This document shows positions 20,933 through 30,645 of a DNA stretch of 64,000 bases, piece after piece. Every line of letters begins with the position of its first letter. Position 1 is the first letter of the stretch. The translations under genes were made by a program, and so were the position numbers. This stretch comes from Fagopyrum homotropicum (taxonomy: Eukaryota > Streptophyta > Magnoliopsida > Caryophyllales > Polygonaceae). The notes under the pieces were generated by a model. It did not search any database and was not told the origin of the DNA. It was given only the letters and a program-made list of their open reading frames with translations. The DNA lies in contig BSWB01000004.1 in the NCBI GenBank assembly GCA_033239125.1, forward strand, positions 119,669,235 through 119,733,234, given 5' to 3'.

Positions 20933-22703
20933 TATTCGCTCCAAATGGTGTGTGCAAGCTTTAAATTTATAACCCAAGATGTATGCTTAAAACAAGGATG
21001 CGAACCCGCAGTGTACGGGTCAATCGTAGTAAAAGCAAGAATTCTGGAGTGTCGATCTCAGGGACTTAGGTGAAACAAAACCAATATAGGTAGTCAATAT
21101 TGCAACTAACCACAAAAGCAATTAAAGCAATCAAAGATGATAATAAGTCAATTAAAGGAATATGCAATTCTAGGAATTAAAGTATCTAGTTGTGGTTCCA
21201 ACTCAAGATCTCAAGATAAGCGGACAAAGCTGAGGTTTTGCAAAGGGAAGGTGTTACTAAAGTGTGAATAGATCACCGGGTAAGTCTCACTACTCACTAA
21301 CTCCAAACCAAAAGTTCCTATTACCGGGTAAGTCTCAAGGTACTAAGGAAAGGAACTATAATCTCAAACCAACAAACCAACTAAGGGAATAGAATCAACC
21401 TTTACCGGGTAAGTCTCAGGCTAACTCACAAAGATGGGATGAAGGCACACTCAAACCCCAATAAAGGATAAACCTTTATTACCTACACTTATGATCATGG
21501 GTAAACAAACTAAGGAATCACTGGGTAGGTCTCATCCTAGGCTTGCATTGAACCAGTAAAGGTGTAATAAGAATAGGATTTGGCAAATTCTAACACTTAA
21601 CTCTCAGTTATGGATCAGATAAGTCACCTCGGTCAGTCAAATTCCACCCCGGCCGAGATGTTCATCGACTGAACGAGATGTTCTAAGGTTAAGGATAAAG
21701 ACTCGAGCTTTCAGGGTCCTACTGGAATTTAAGATTATTCTATCATTGTTTTTCCCACAACCTTCAGCCAATCACCCTAGAATCGCACAAAGAAATTAAC
21801 CACTCATCATCATGAAAGCAATAATCAAATATATGGGAAGGGAATGAATATTTGAAAACAAAAACCTTAAGAACAAGGCTTCAATAACTGAATCAAATAT
21901 CAAACAAATAAGCGTTCTTTGGATCACAAATCCAACAAGACAATCAACAAGAAGGGAATCTAAGAAAGTCTTACAAAACCCTTCACAAAAGCTATAACAA
22001 GCTATCAATCCTTCCTTCAATCTTCCTTCCTTCAAAACCCTGGAGAAAATCCCTTAATTGCTGGATGCTATCAGCCCTCTAAGCATGTATAAGCATCTAT
22101 AAGCATGGTTCAACTTGTGGAAAGTCCAACCCTTTATATAGAAAAACTAACTTCCAAAGATAAAATATCTTGAAAAGATATTTTCCTAATAAAATATATC
22201 TTAATCTCTAAAATAGATCTCCCTAAAATAATATCTTCCTTCCAGAAATCTAGCCCAAAAATATAAGATTTCTCCTTCCGAAAATAAAAGATCTTAGCCA
22301 AGAATAAACGATCTCGCCACGTCAAGGTATTCGCCTCGGTCGAGACGCTCCTCAAGATCACCTCGGTCGAGGTGATACTGTAGCTGACCGAGGTGACTCT
22401 AAACTGAATGTGAGATCTCTCAAATCTGGTCCAAAGTAAATCTTTAATCCTTTTCCATGCTTCCTGGTTTCTTCCTTAAGCTCCTGAATGTAGCTCCAAT
22501 GACTCCTTAGCTCCTTTAGCTCCATTTTGATGAAAAACGTGTCATTTTGCCTACGATTACAACGAAACTTGGTGTAGACCTCGATTCCCGTAAAGGTAGA
22601 TGAAACGACAATATAATCACATAATATACATTCAAACATGCAGATTATTGAAGATAAAACGTCTAAACAGGCCCCAAAATATTGACTATAATTCATGCTA
22701 TCA
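20933..22703 (-). repeat. 3' LTR of C
   Basis: This 1771-bp LTR is paired with 41722-43489. The plus-side edge reads TATTCGCTCC where the partner has TGTTTGCTCC, so the terminal dinucleotide is mutated; the other end is GCTATCA. The minus-strand TATA box (TATATAAA) is at 22133-22140. Four copies of TCACCGGGTAAGTCTC or close variants lie at 21273-21533. Upstream of TATA on the minus strand is a 20-bp palindrome, ATCACCTCGGTCGAGGTGAT, at 22357-22376. Confidence 0.9.
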
Positions 22704-24097
22704 AAATACCCCATACTTGTCCCTTGCTTGTCCCCAAGCAAGTTCCAAATCTTAAGAATAAGATAGAATGGATTATAAGTCATAAAGATCAATGAAAAGT
22801 ATTTCAAAACATTTTAATGGTGTGCTCCGCTCATAGATCACTCTAAGAGAATGCTTCAAGGTATTCAAAATCAAAATATGATCAAAACATTTTATAAATA
22901 TAAGGAAGTTGTTCATCTTTGCATAAAATCATAGAATGCATAATAAATCATAATTATCGAAATTAATCATGTATAATCCAGTTTAAACAACCAAGTCAAT
23001 CAACAAGCTCGACGTCTCAAGGGCTTTCAAAAGAAGGTCAAGAAACGTGTGAGGGTGGGATGTATATAGGGAATGTGGTGCTAGAATCCGGGAAAAGGAT
23101 CTTTTACTTCACTTCCTTTGAACTTCAAGATCTTCCACCAATAAGCTTTGCTTATTCACTTTTTACTTTACTTTTTGGGATGCATGGACAGAGGTGCACA
23201 ATAACCGAAGCCTAGGAGATCAGCAATCATCAAGTTCTTGAGATGCCTCAAATCCTTGATGTACATACCATGACCCGTTAGGAATATCACTCAATCCGAC
23301 TTTGGCAAGACACAAACACCCGGCTATGTGAATGGTGCCGAGTTACTCATCATCATGATTCTCTTCCCTAAACCTATTTTGTTTCTTTCTAAACTTCCAG
23401 CCAACATCTCAACTTTTCTTTCACTTGCTTTTCACTTGCTTGCTTCCAAATTCCCGGATAGGTAAAGGGAGGCAAATATGTATATGAGGGGCTAAGCATG
23501 ATCAAGAAGAAGAAGAGAAGAGAATGAATTGCCTTAATCATCCCAGGAAGAAAGTGAGAGAACTCATCATGTGGTGTCAACCTTCAGATTCAACATAATT
23601 TTGATAAAACAAAGTATTAAACATGCCACAAATTTCAAACAAAGCATTTAGCAACTTAAACATACCATAAAACCTTTCAAACATATAAAGGTTTCAAAAC
23701 CAGTTTGCAAACAAAATCTTCACTGAGGTCATATCCAGATAAGAAGCACAAAAATCATTTCGAAAACTGTTTCAGTTAAACCACCTCGGTAGAGATGTTC
23801 TAAGTTAACCGAGGTACTGCACCTCGATTGGTCAGAGTCACTTCGGTCGAGGTCATAAAATTTTTTTTCTTAACCAGTTTTTGACGTTTTTCTCAATCAA
23901 ATAACCTGTATGCATGCATGTAGTCTCAAATAAGCACCTAGAGCCAAATAAGATCATAATCAAAGATCAAGAGAATCATACAAGTACCCCATACTTGGGA
24001 CACATTGTCCCAATGGGTCAAATAAGTCATAAGAACAGAATACTCACTAGACAAAGCTGAGCTGAATAATAAATAAAGAAAAGAAATCCTACAAGCT
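22704..24097 (-). other. 3' untranslated region of C with two hairpin plus purine-tract modules
   Basis: No gene is supported here. The purine tract (minus AAGTATGGGG, 22709-22718) lies 5 nt from the LTR at 22703. On the other side of the tract is a hairpin, TTGCTTG-GGGA-CAAGCAA (22724-22741), with a 5-nt spacer. A second module (CATTG-GGA-CAATG at 24003-24015, then AAGTATGGGG at about 23988-23997) lies 1.28 kb upstream in the element. Copies of the CCTCGGTCGAGG-type motif occur at 23781-23852. A short ORF at 23389-23580 is not credited. Confidence 0.7.
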
Positions 24098-24541
24098 CTA
24101 ATCCTGATCTGCTGGCGGTGATGGAGGATATGGTATGTACGGATGCTGGGACGGGTCGAATGGATGTCCCATCATATGCTGGAACTAGATCTCCATCAGC
24201 CGGCGCTGATAGTGCTGGCTCTCCAGTATCTGATAAGTCCGGCTATCCAACTCTCGGTGAAGGTCATCCAAACGTCCGCCTAGATCGACGGTCATGGTTG
24301 TGTAGGAGTCAATCATCTGATCTGTCAGATCGTCAATCCGGCGGTGAGCTACGGGATCCCTCTGCCTCCGAACTCTACGTCTGGAAGGTCGTGCTGGTCC
24401 TGCAGTTGGCTCGTTCTCCGTCTCCTCGTCGTCTAGATCGACAACTGGTATACTGGGACCAGTTGTATCTGTCCCTGTATCTATGACAGCACCGCCATCA
24501 TCATCCTTATCAACCTCCTCCTTATCTTGCTCCTGGGCTGC
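24098..24541 (-). pseudogene. Third ORF (env-like) of C, C-terminal part
   Basis: This is the continuation of the gene broken by element A at 24542. It encodes an acidic stretch (DKEEVDKDDDGG, VVDLDDEETENEP), a basic patch (RPSRRRVRRQRDPVAHRR) and a probable short coiled coil (DDLTDQMIDSYTTMTVDLGG, DDLHRELDSRTYQILESQ). The tail is Pro/His-rich (HPYIPYPPSPPADQD) and ends at TAG 24098-24100. One in-frame TAG interrupts it after LMEI. The basic-plus-coiled layout looks more like a nucleic-acid or assembly factor than an envelope, but that is only an inference. Confidence 0.7.
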
Positions 24542-26365
24542 TGATAACACGATTTATGATTTAGGATTAAGCACTCATTTAGATAGTTTATCTACTCATT
24601 CATGCATGGTTTAGCACTAGTTCACGGCGTTTGCACTCAATTCACGTATTTTGTCGAGATAGACATCTACACGGACTTTTGCATTGCTTTGCAGGTATTT
24701 TGGGAGATTTAGGAGCTTAATCGATACGTTTGAGGATCGTTCATCAAAATGACACACCCTCGGACTCATTGGGATGCAAGCTAGAGGCTAAGGAAGACCC
24801 ATGGGACCTTGTTGGTGCAAGCCATGCACCAAATCGTGACTCAATGATCCAAAGCAAGCTGAGGCACCCAAACCACGGTCACTGGCACTTCCACGGCCGT
24901 GGAACCTGACCGTGGTTTTTGCCAGACGGTTGTGACAGTTGTGCCACGATCTCATGGCCGACTCTAGCAAGGTTGTATTATAAAAGTGGTCCTGCAAGGC
25001 TGAGAGAAGGACGGCTCCCATCACTACCATTCTCTACCACACTCTCAACAAGAAGATTCTCTCAAGCTTGGAAGAAAGCACCATTGGAGGAGGAGGAAGC
25101 TCCATTAGAGAAGAAGAGAAGAACACACCATTGCTAGTCTTTGATAAGTTTTGTAGTGAAGATTTTCGGAATCGATTTCTAGAGTTGTAAGAATCGATTA
25201 AACCTTCTTTTGAAGGGTTGTGAGTCTTTCTAATCTTACTTTCAGGTTGGTTTTACTTGCTTCACTTGTTCATCTCTTTCTCTTCATTATCTTGCAAATG
25301 GATGCTATGATTTTATGCTTGATGATTTCGATTGTGATGATGTATGTTGTTGGCTAGATAGATGTGATTCTAGGGTAAGGAAAATAGGGTTATGGTTAGG
25401 ACTATGATAGGATGGACTTAGATTCGCCCTTGGATGATTCATTTGCTTGAACAAAGTCACTGCTGTAGTCCACGGTTTGTTCTTGCCAGTCCACGGCCGT
25501 GGAAGTGGTAGAATAACCCGTGGTTTGCCTGGTTCGTTTGGTTTGATGGATCTAAGTTTTAGAATGTTAGAATGTTGAAATCCTAGTGTTTGTTGAGTTA
25601 AATCTATCCTAGGGTGACCTAGTGTTAGCAACTAAGTGTTTAGAAGAGACCTACCCGGTGATTCTTACCCTTAGATTTCAAAGATGATAAACTCTAGGTA
25701 GTGGTGAGCCTCATAAGCCGCCATTGGACTAAGTGTGCTAGGATAGTTGTTTAGGACTTACCCTTCCGAGACCTACCCGGTGAGGATAGGTTAGACCGCT
25801 TGGCGACAATCCGGTTTGTGTAGAATTCCATTCCTTAGGCTCTTTGAGACTTACCCGGTGATGAGACCTTAGGATTGGACTAGTGGACCATGAGACCTAC
25901 CCGGTGATTGATCCCAATCTAGAAACACTCACTCCCAACATATTGTAGTGAATCCAAGGAATGATTAGATAGCTTGAGTCCTATGCCATAACCGGAATTT
26001 CCAACCCCTAGAATCTGCTTTCCTCGCCTTGATTCATATCTCGTGTTTAGCTTGTTTGTTTGTGTTTATTTGTTAGCTTAGTTGGTTGTTTATTTCGCAT
26101 GATTTGTGATCCTTGATTGATCACCCAAAAACCTACCAAAAATATTGAGATTTTCATTTCTTTATTTCTTTCTCTTTTCTTAAGCCTAGATCTTCACTAA
26201 ATTTAATCACTAATCGAATCAATCTCACCTCAGTCTTTGTGTTCGACCTCGGAATACTATCCCTACTACGAAACGTTCCGTACACTGCAGGTTCGCTAGG
26301 AGTTAGGAGAAATATAACGAGTTATAAATTTAAAGCTTTTGCGTGTACACGTTCTTAGCGTAACA
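24542..26365 (+). repeat. 5' LTR of A
   Basis: The 1824-bp LTR has TATAAAAG at 24979-24986. Just upstream is a nested inverted repeat: outer arms AAACCACGGTC (24870-24880) and GACCGTGGTTT (24908-24918), inner palindrome TTCCACGGCCGTGGAA (24889-24904). Another CCACGGCCGTGG lies downstream of TATA at 25491-25502. Four GAGACYTACCCGGTGA words lie at 25646-25907. The U5 end carries CGTACACTGCAGGTTCGC, shared in variant form with C and with 14731-14940. Confidence 0.95.
24979..24986 (+). promoter_or_regulatory. TATA box of the A 5' LTR
   Basis: TATAAAAG sits about 60 bp downstream of the nested palindrome and is conserved in the A 3' LTR (34344-34351) and in both B LTRs (47852-47859, 57269-57276). 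It is the likely core promoter for the genomic RNA. Confidence 0.75.
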
Positions 26366-26371
26366 AGTTTT

Positions 26372-26389
26372 TGGCGCCGTTGTCGGGGA
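26372..26389 (+). other. Primer binding site of A (tRNA-Asp type)
   Basis: TGGCGCCGTTGTCGGGGA lies 6 nt after the LTR end. It matches the complement of the plant tRNA-Asp 3' end except for one base (T for C), judging from my knowledge of that tRNA. This primer is characteristic of Athila elements. Confidence 0.8.
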
Positions 26390-26508
26390 CTAGGTCTAGA
26401 TTGAGTCCTTGTTTGTGATTGCTTATAGTGTAGGTCTTTCTTGTTGCTTTTGATCTCTTTTGGTGTTTGTGTCTTTGCTTTTCAGGACATCTCTCACTCT
26501 TAGGGTGT

Positions 26509-28278
26509 ATGCGAAGATCTCGTGGCAAGGATTTAGCTCCATTCGATCCCGAACCGGAGAAAACCCTTAGATCTAGATCCAAGAGCATTAAAAAGGGAAA
26601 AGAGATGGCCGGAAGAGATCTCCAAGCTGAGTTGGATGAGGCTTTAGAGCAAATTAGGATAAGGGATGAAGCTTTGGAGAATGAAAGGAGACTTGCCAAT
26701 GAGAGGCAAGAGGCAACTAGGAGGGAGATTGAAGAGATTAGGCAAGCTCTTATGCAAAGAGAGCTTAATCGTCAACAACCTCCTCCACCTCCACCACCGC
26801 AGCCGGCGGCGGTTAATATTCGGGTTGTGCCCATTGCTATTGAAGAGCCACAAACGTTAGGGCAACGTATGGATCCGGTACAAAGAGCACACCGTCCGGG
26901 TGTGAACTTAGGAGATCCCGCAGCCCATGATTACGAGCTCCGCCCTCAAGTTCTACAAATGATCCGGCATAATCAATTTGGAGGGATGGAAGGAGAGTCT
27001 CCTCATCAACATTTGATGAACTATGAGATCTTGATGGAGACTCTTAGACCGCCTAGATTGGAGAACAACAACCATAAGCTTAGGGCTTTCTCCTTCTCAC
27101 TTAAGGATAAAGCCTTGGCTTGGTATCAATCTATTCCACAAGGGCGAGTGAGTACTTGGGAGGAGATGACAACCGAGTTTTTGACTAAGTTCTTCCCACC
27201 TTCCAAGACCACCGAGTTAAGAGGGAAGATCAATGCCTTCGTGATGAAGGATAGAGAGAGTTTGTTCAAGTCTTGGGAGAGGTTCAAATACCTTGTCCTA
27301 GATTGTCCACACCATGGTATACCGAAAATTGAGCTATTGGAAATCTACTTCAAAGGACTTGATGAAGATAGCCAATTCAAGCTTCAATCTATTTCCGGTG
27401 GGACTTTCATGGAAAAGCATGTGGATGAAGCTTGGGAGTTTGTAGAGAAACAAGCTTTAGTGATTGAGAAGTACTCCCATAGGAAGAGTGAAGGGAGAAA
27501 GGCGGGAGCATATGAGGTGAGTGAAGTCACCATGAGCAACTTCAAGCTTGATGCCATCAACAATGAGCTAAAGTCTTTGAGGGAGTTGTGTGCTACAACT
27601 TTGAAGAACCAAGCAACCCCTCAAGTACAAGTGCAAGCAAATTTGTCTTCCAAGGAGGAAGATGTGAACTACATGGGAAGGGGCAATTATAGCAACTATC
27701 AAGGCCCAAGGAATTTCAACAACAACCGGCAATTCAACAATTACCGGCCCAACCATAACCATCCCGGGTTTTCCTATTCTAACCCGGATGGAGCCTTGAA
27801 CCCTCCCGCTTCCACAAGCGCAGCTCCACCACCAAAGGCTTCACAAGAACCTCCACCCGGATGTACTCAACCTCCAAAGGATAGAACCGAGATGATGTTT
27901 GAGCAATTGCTTGGAAGGTTGAGTGGTCTTGAGAGCACGGTGACTTCCATTTCTAAAGCTCAAAAGGTGTTGGAAGCACAAGTGTTCCAAAAGGCGGGTG
28001 AAGCTCATAGAGATCCGGGAAAGCTTCCCGGAAGAACCGAACACAACCCAAGAGGCCAAGTGTTGGCCATTATAACGAGGAGTGGGTTGAGCATGAAGGA
28101 CCCCTTGCCCAAGGAGAATGCCAAGGGAAAGCAAGTGGTGATAGAGGAAGAGACTTTGCAAGAAGATGGAGGAAAGAGCAAGGATGTTGAGCCAACATAT
28201 GTGGCACCGCCTCCATACAAGCCACCGCTACCATTCCCTCAATCACGAGCGGGCTCGCTTGGACAAACACTTTGGTAA
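26509..28278 (+). CDS. Gag of A (frame lost before protease)
   Basis: The Met at 26509 (MRRSRGKDLAPFDPEPEK) matches the start in B and resembles C (MRRTRAGKEIVPYDREPEK), so it is preferred over the upstream in-frame Met at 26467. A charged coiled-coil N-terminus and a Pro run are followed by the Athila capsid core: GVNLGDPAAHDYELRPQVLQMI, LRAFSFSLKDKALAWYQSIP, EFLTKFFPPSKTTELRGKINAF, SWERFKYLVLDCPHHGIPKIELLEIYFKGL. After it comes an Asn-rich tract and a Pro-rich tract, with no CCHC knuckle. The frame should run into protease, but two bases are missing near 28252 compared with B, so it ends at 28278. Gag forms the particle shell in the cytoplasm. Confidence 0.9.
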   Translation: MRRSRGKDLAPFDPEPEKTLRSRSKSIKKGKEMAGRDLQAELDEALEQIRIRDEALENERRLANERQEATRREIEEIRQALMQRELNRQQPPPPPPPQPAAVNIRVVPIAIEEPQTLGQRMDPVQRAHRPGVNLGDPAAHDYELRPQVLQMIRHNQFGGMEGESPHQHLMNYEILMETLRPPRLENNNHKLRAFSFSLKDKALAWYQSIPQGRVSTWEEMTTEFLTKFFPPSKTTELRGKINAFVMKDRESLFKSWERFKYLVLDCPHHGIPKIELLEIYFKGLDEDSQFKLQSISGGTFMEKHVDEAWEFVEKQALVIEKYSHRKSEGRKAGAYEVSEVTMSNFKLDAINNELKSLRELCATTLKNQATPQVQVQANLSSKEEDVNYMGRGNYSNYQGPRNFNNNRQFNNYRPNHNHPGFSYSNPDGALNPPASTSAAPPPKASQEPPPGCTQPPKDRTEMMFEQLLGRLSGLESTVTSISKAQKVLEAQVFQKAGEAHRDPGKLPGRTEHNPRGQVLAIITRSGLSMKDPLPKENAKGKQVVIEEETLQEDGGKSKDVEPTYVAPPPYKPPLPFPQSRAGSLGQTLW

Positions 28279-30178
28279 ATTCCTTGAACTTATGTCTAAA
28301 TTGCATATTAACATTCCGTTCATGGATGCTATCTTAGGTATGCCGGCATATGGCAAGTTCTTGAAGGAAATACTCTCCAACAAAAGGAAGTTGGAGGAGT
28401 ATGGGGAAGTAAGGATGACTAAGAGGTCCTCGGAATTGATCCAAACAATGAAGGAGGAGATGCCTCCTAAGCTAAGAGATCCGGGATCTTTTTGTGTGCC
28501 AATCGGAGTGGGAGAAGTGAAGTATGAAGCCCTTTGTGATCTTGGGGCAAGTGTAAGCATCATACCGCTTGCACTTTGCAACAAGGTTGGGCTGGGAGAG
28601 CCTAAACCGGTCAAGATGACCCTTTACATGACGGACCGCTCTATTACTCATCCGGTTGGAATCTTGGAAGATATACCGGTGCAACTCGGGAAGTTCTATG
28701 TGCCGATTGATTTTGTTGTCTTGGACATCCCGGCGGACTATCCGGTTCCCATCATCTTAGGGAGACCTTTCCTAGCCACTTCCGGATGCTTGGTGGATTG
28801 TAAGAATGATATTCTCTCCTTCAACATTGGAGAAGAGAATATCAAGTTCAAGCTGTCTACAATGATGAAAGGGCCAACCCTTGATGAAGATGTATTTAAC
28901 ATTGTCGAGCAAGAGGAGTCTAGAGAAGTTGTGAGCTCGATCTTGATCAAGGACCCCTTGGAGAAGGTTCTTAGTTTAAGCTTGATGGAGGAAGGTGTTG
29001 AGGAGGCTTGCAATGAAGAAATAAAGGCCTTAGAAGCATTAGAAAAGGAGACAAGAGCTGAAATTGAAGACCACGAGAGTATGCTGAGTTCCTGTAGGAA
29101 CCACGGTCGTGGAAGGTGTTCCACGGCTGTAGAACTCTCTGGAGAGCTCCGAAGAGCAAGCTCTGCAAGGTCCACGGCCGTGGATGTGCCAGGACCTGTG
29201 GAGTTGGCCGTGGTTTCCCCAGAAGCAGCCCTTGTTGTTGATCAAGCTTCAAGGAGCATTGGAGAGCTTTCATTTGCTTTGGATTCATCTCAACCAACGT
29301 TATTTGGATCGTCTCCACTCGATAAAGGTCCTCCTAAACTCGAACTCAAACCCCTCCCCTCTCATTTGAAGTATGCTTTTCTTGGTGATAATTCTACATA
29401 TCCTATGATTGTGAATGCATGCTTGAATGATGATGAACTTGCTAAGTTGTTGCATGAGCTAAGATTGCATAGGAAAGCCATTGGCTATACTATTGATGAT
29501 TTAGTTGGCATTAAGCCCTCTTTGGTCATGCATAAGATATTGATGGAAGATAACCATAAACCCTCTATTGAACATCAAAGAAGATTGAATCCTATAATGA
29601 AAGAGGTAGTCAAAAAAGAGATCATTAAGTTGCTAGATGCGGGAATCATCTACCCTATTTCGGATAGTAAGTGGGTTAGTCCCGTGCATGTAGTTCCTAA
29701 GAAGGGTTGGATGACCGTAGTGACTAATGAGAACAATGAACTAATCCCAACTAGGACGGTTACGGGGTGGAGGATGTGTATTGACTATAGGAAATTGAAC
29801 ATGGCCTCTAGGAAAGATCACTTCCCCCTTCCTTTCATTGACCAAATGCTAGAAAGGTTAGCTCAACATTCTCACTTTTGCTACTTAGATGGCTATAGTG
29901 GATTCTTTCAAATCCCTATCCACCTCGATGATCAAGAGAAAACCACATTTACATGTCCATGGGGAACTTTTGCATATAGGAGAATGCCATTTGGGTTGTG
30001 TAATGCACCCGCCACCTTTCAAAGGTGTATGATGGCTATCTTTTCGAAATACATTGAGAATATCATGGAAGTGTTTATGGATGATTTTTCTTTTTATGGA
30101 TCTTCCTTTGATGATTGCCTAGCTAATTTGTCTTTGGTATTGAAAAGATGTGAGGAGACAAATCTTGTCTTGAATTAG
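28254..30178 (+). CDS. Protease and reverse transcriptase of A (ends at nonsense codon)
   Basis: This frame continues the polyprotein after the 2-bp loss. Protease: YEALCDLGASVSIIPLALC, with Asp at 28538-28540, and PVPIILGRPFLATSGCLVDC. A linker encodes the CCACGGCCGTGG motif copies (29101-29217). RT: RRLNPIMKEVVKKEIIKLL, VSPVHVVPKK, WRMCIDYRKLNMASRKDHFPL (no more is quoted), CYLDGYSGFFQIPI, MPFGLCNAPATFQRCM and an intact catalytic FMDDFSFYG (Asp codons 30080-30085). The frame ends at TAG 30176-30178, where B has TGG. The catalytic residues of RT are present, so this is the better-preserved RT of the A/B pair. The open frame itself starts further upstream at 28166, but only the part after about 28254 matches protease. 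Confidence 0.9.
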
Positions 30179-30645
30179 GAAAAATGCCACTTCATGGTAA
30201 GTGAAGGTATTGTGTTGGGACACTTGGTGTCCAACCGTGGTATTGAGGTTGATAGGGCCAAGATTGAAACAATAGAGAAGTTGCCACCACCTACCTCGGT
30301 GAAGGGGGTAAGGAGTTTTTTAGGGCATGCCGGTTTCTACCGGAGGTTTATTAAAGACTTCTCTAAAATTTCTAAGCTTCTTACTAACCTACTAATGAAA
30401 GATGTTGAGTTTGTTTTCTCCAAGGATTGCCTTGAGGCGTTTTGTAGGTTGAAGAATGCTTTGATCTCCGCACCTATCATGCAACCTCCGGATTGGAGTT
30501 TACCGTTTGAGATCATGTGTGATGCAAGTGATGTAGCCGTTGGGGCTGTCTTGGGGCAGAGGAAAGATGGGCGCACACATGCCATTTATTATGCTAGAAA
30601 ACGCTAGATGATACCCAACTCAATTATGCTACCACCGAGAAAGAG
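30179..30645 (+). pseudogene. RT thumb and RNase H start of A (frameshifted)
   Basis: It continues in frame after the stop with GIVLGHLVSNRGIEVDRAK, SFLGHAGFYRRFIKDFSK and then RNase H FEIMCDASDVAVGAVLGQRKDG. It breaks near 30600, where B reads GCTAGCAAGACTC and A has a rearranged GCTAGAAAACGC. The first RNase H Asp is present. Confidence 0.85.

Noticed and set aside
25646..25907. The four 16-mers of the A LTR as a CRISPR-like array
   Set aside because: Spacing is irregular, the host is a plant, and the words lie in an LTR with clear target duplications.
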